DNA from: Ruminococcaceae bacterium UBA6364
GTDB taxonomy: Bacteria; Bacillota; Clostridia; Oscillospirales; Acutalibacteraceae
NCBI GenBank assembly: GCA_002440045.1
Contig: DJRI01000073.1
Span: forward strand, 1-5,398
Reading direction: 5' to 3'
DNA: 5,398 nt
The notes beneath the pieces are model-generated. The model searched no databases and was not told where the DNA came from. It was given only the letters and a program-made list of their open reading frames with translations. A program made the translations under genes and the position numbers. Shown here one piece after another: positions 5,370 to 5,398 of this stretch; position 1 is the stretch's first letter, and the number at the start of each line of letters is the position of its first letter.

Positions 5370-5384
5370 CGCGGCGAAGCCGCG
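5370..5384. repeat. GC-rich hairpin near the window end
   Basis: CGCGGC (5370-5375), loop GAA, GCCGCG (5379-5384) form a perfect 6-bp stem in an otherwise A/T-rich stretch. No T tract follows, so it is not a typical terminator. It may be part of a dispersed intergenic repeat that continues past the window. Apart from this hairpin and the heptamers, 5276-5398 shows no gene. Confidence 0.5.
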
Positions 5385-5398
5385 ATTATATTCCGCAC

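Overview
This looks like a piece of a low-to-mid GC Firmicutes chromosome, most likely Clostridia. The reasons are A/T-rich sigma-A type promoters, GGTGA/GAGG ribosome binding sites, Leu codons mostly CTT and TTA, encoded CCA ends on both tRNAs, and intrinsic terminators with U tracts. The lineage is inferred from style and cannot be fixed to a genus from this window alone.

Layout. (1) Positions 1-1719 appear to be one end of an integrative element. It holds the C-terminal tail of a probable MATE-type transporter, then a small excisionase-like HTH protein and a complete tyrosine recombinase (R-K-H-R-H-Y all present), with overlapping reading frames. After the integrase comes about 240 bp without a gene, holding direct repeats and a bidirectional terminator. 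(2) At 1720-1811 lies tRNA-Ser(GGA) on the minus strand, with its 3' end facing the integrase gene. This is the classic geometry of integration into a tRNA 3' end. The body and the other end of the element would lie to the left, outside the window. (3) From 1812 the sequence reads as ordinary chromosome: a divergent promoter region, an M32 metallocarboxypeptidase (2039-3553) with a structured leader and a strong terminator, an unrecognised 227-residue protein (3645-4328), and a convergent HAD-family phosphatase/phosphomutase on the minus strand (4344-5015). Next are a divergent promoter pair and tRNA-Val(CAC) at 5166-5242 with its terminator. (4) The last 120 bp hold a degenerate 7-bp tandem repeat and a GC-rich hairpin.

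How the genes relate. Xis and Int should act together on the att site in tRNA-Ser, and the transporter tail may belong to the element's cargo. The chromosomal genes look like separate transcription units, each with its own promoter or terminator, and I see no shared pathway. I found no CRISPR array, toxin-antitoxin pair, defence cluster or clear new system. The most unusual things are the repeat set beside the integrase, the mutually exclusive pairings in the M32 leader, the HEC-I variant of an M32 motif, the mismatched T stem of tRNA-Val and the sharp GC change at the transporter/xis junction.
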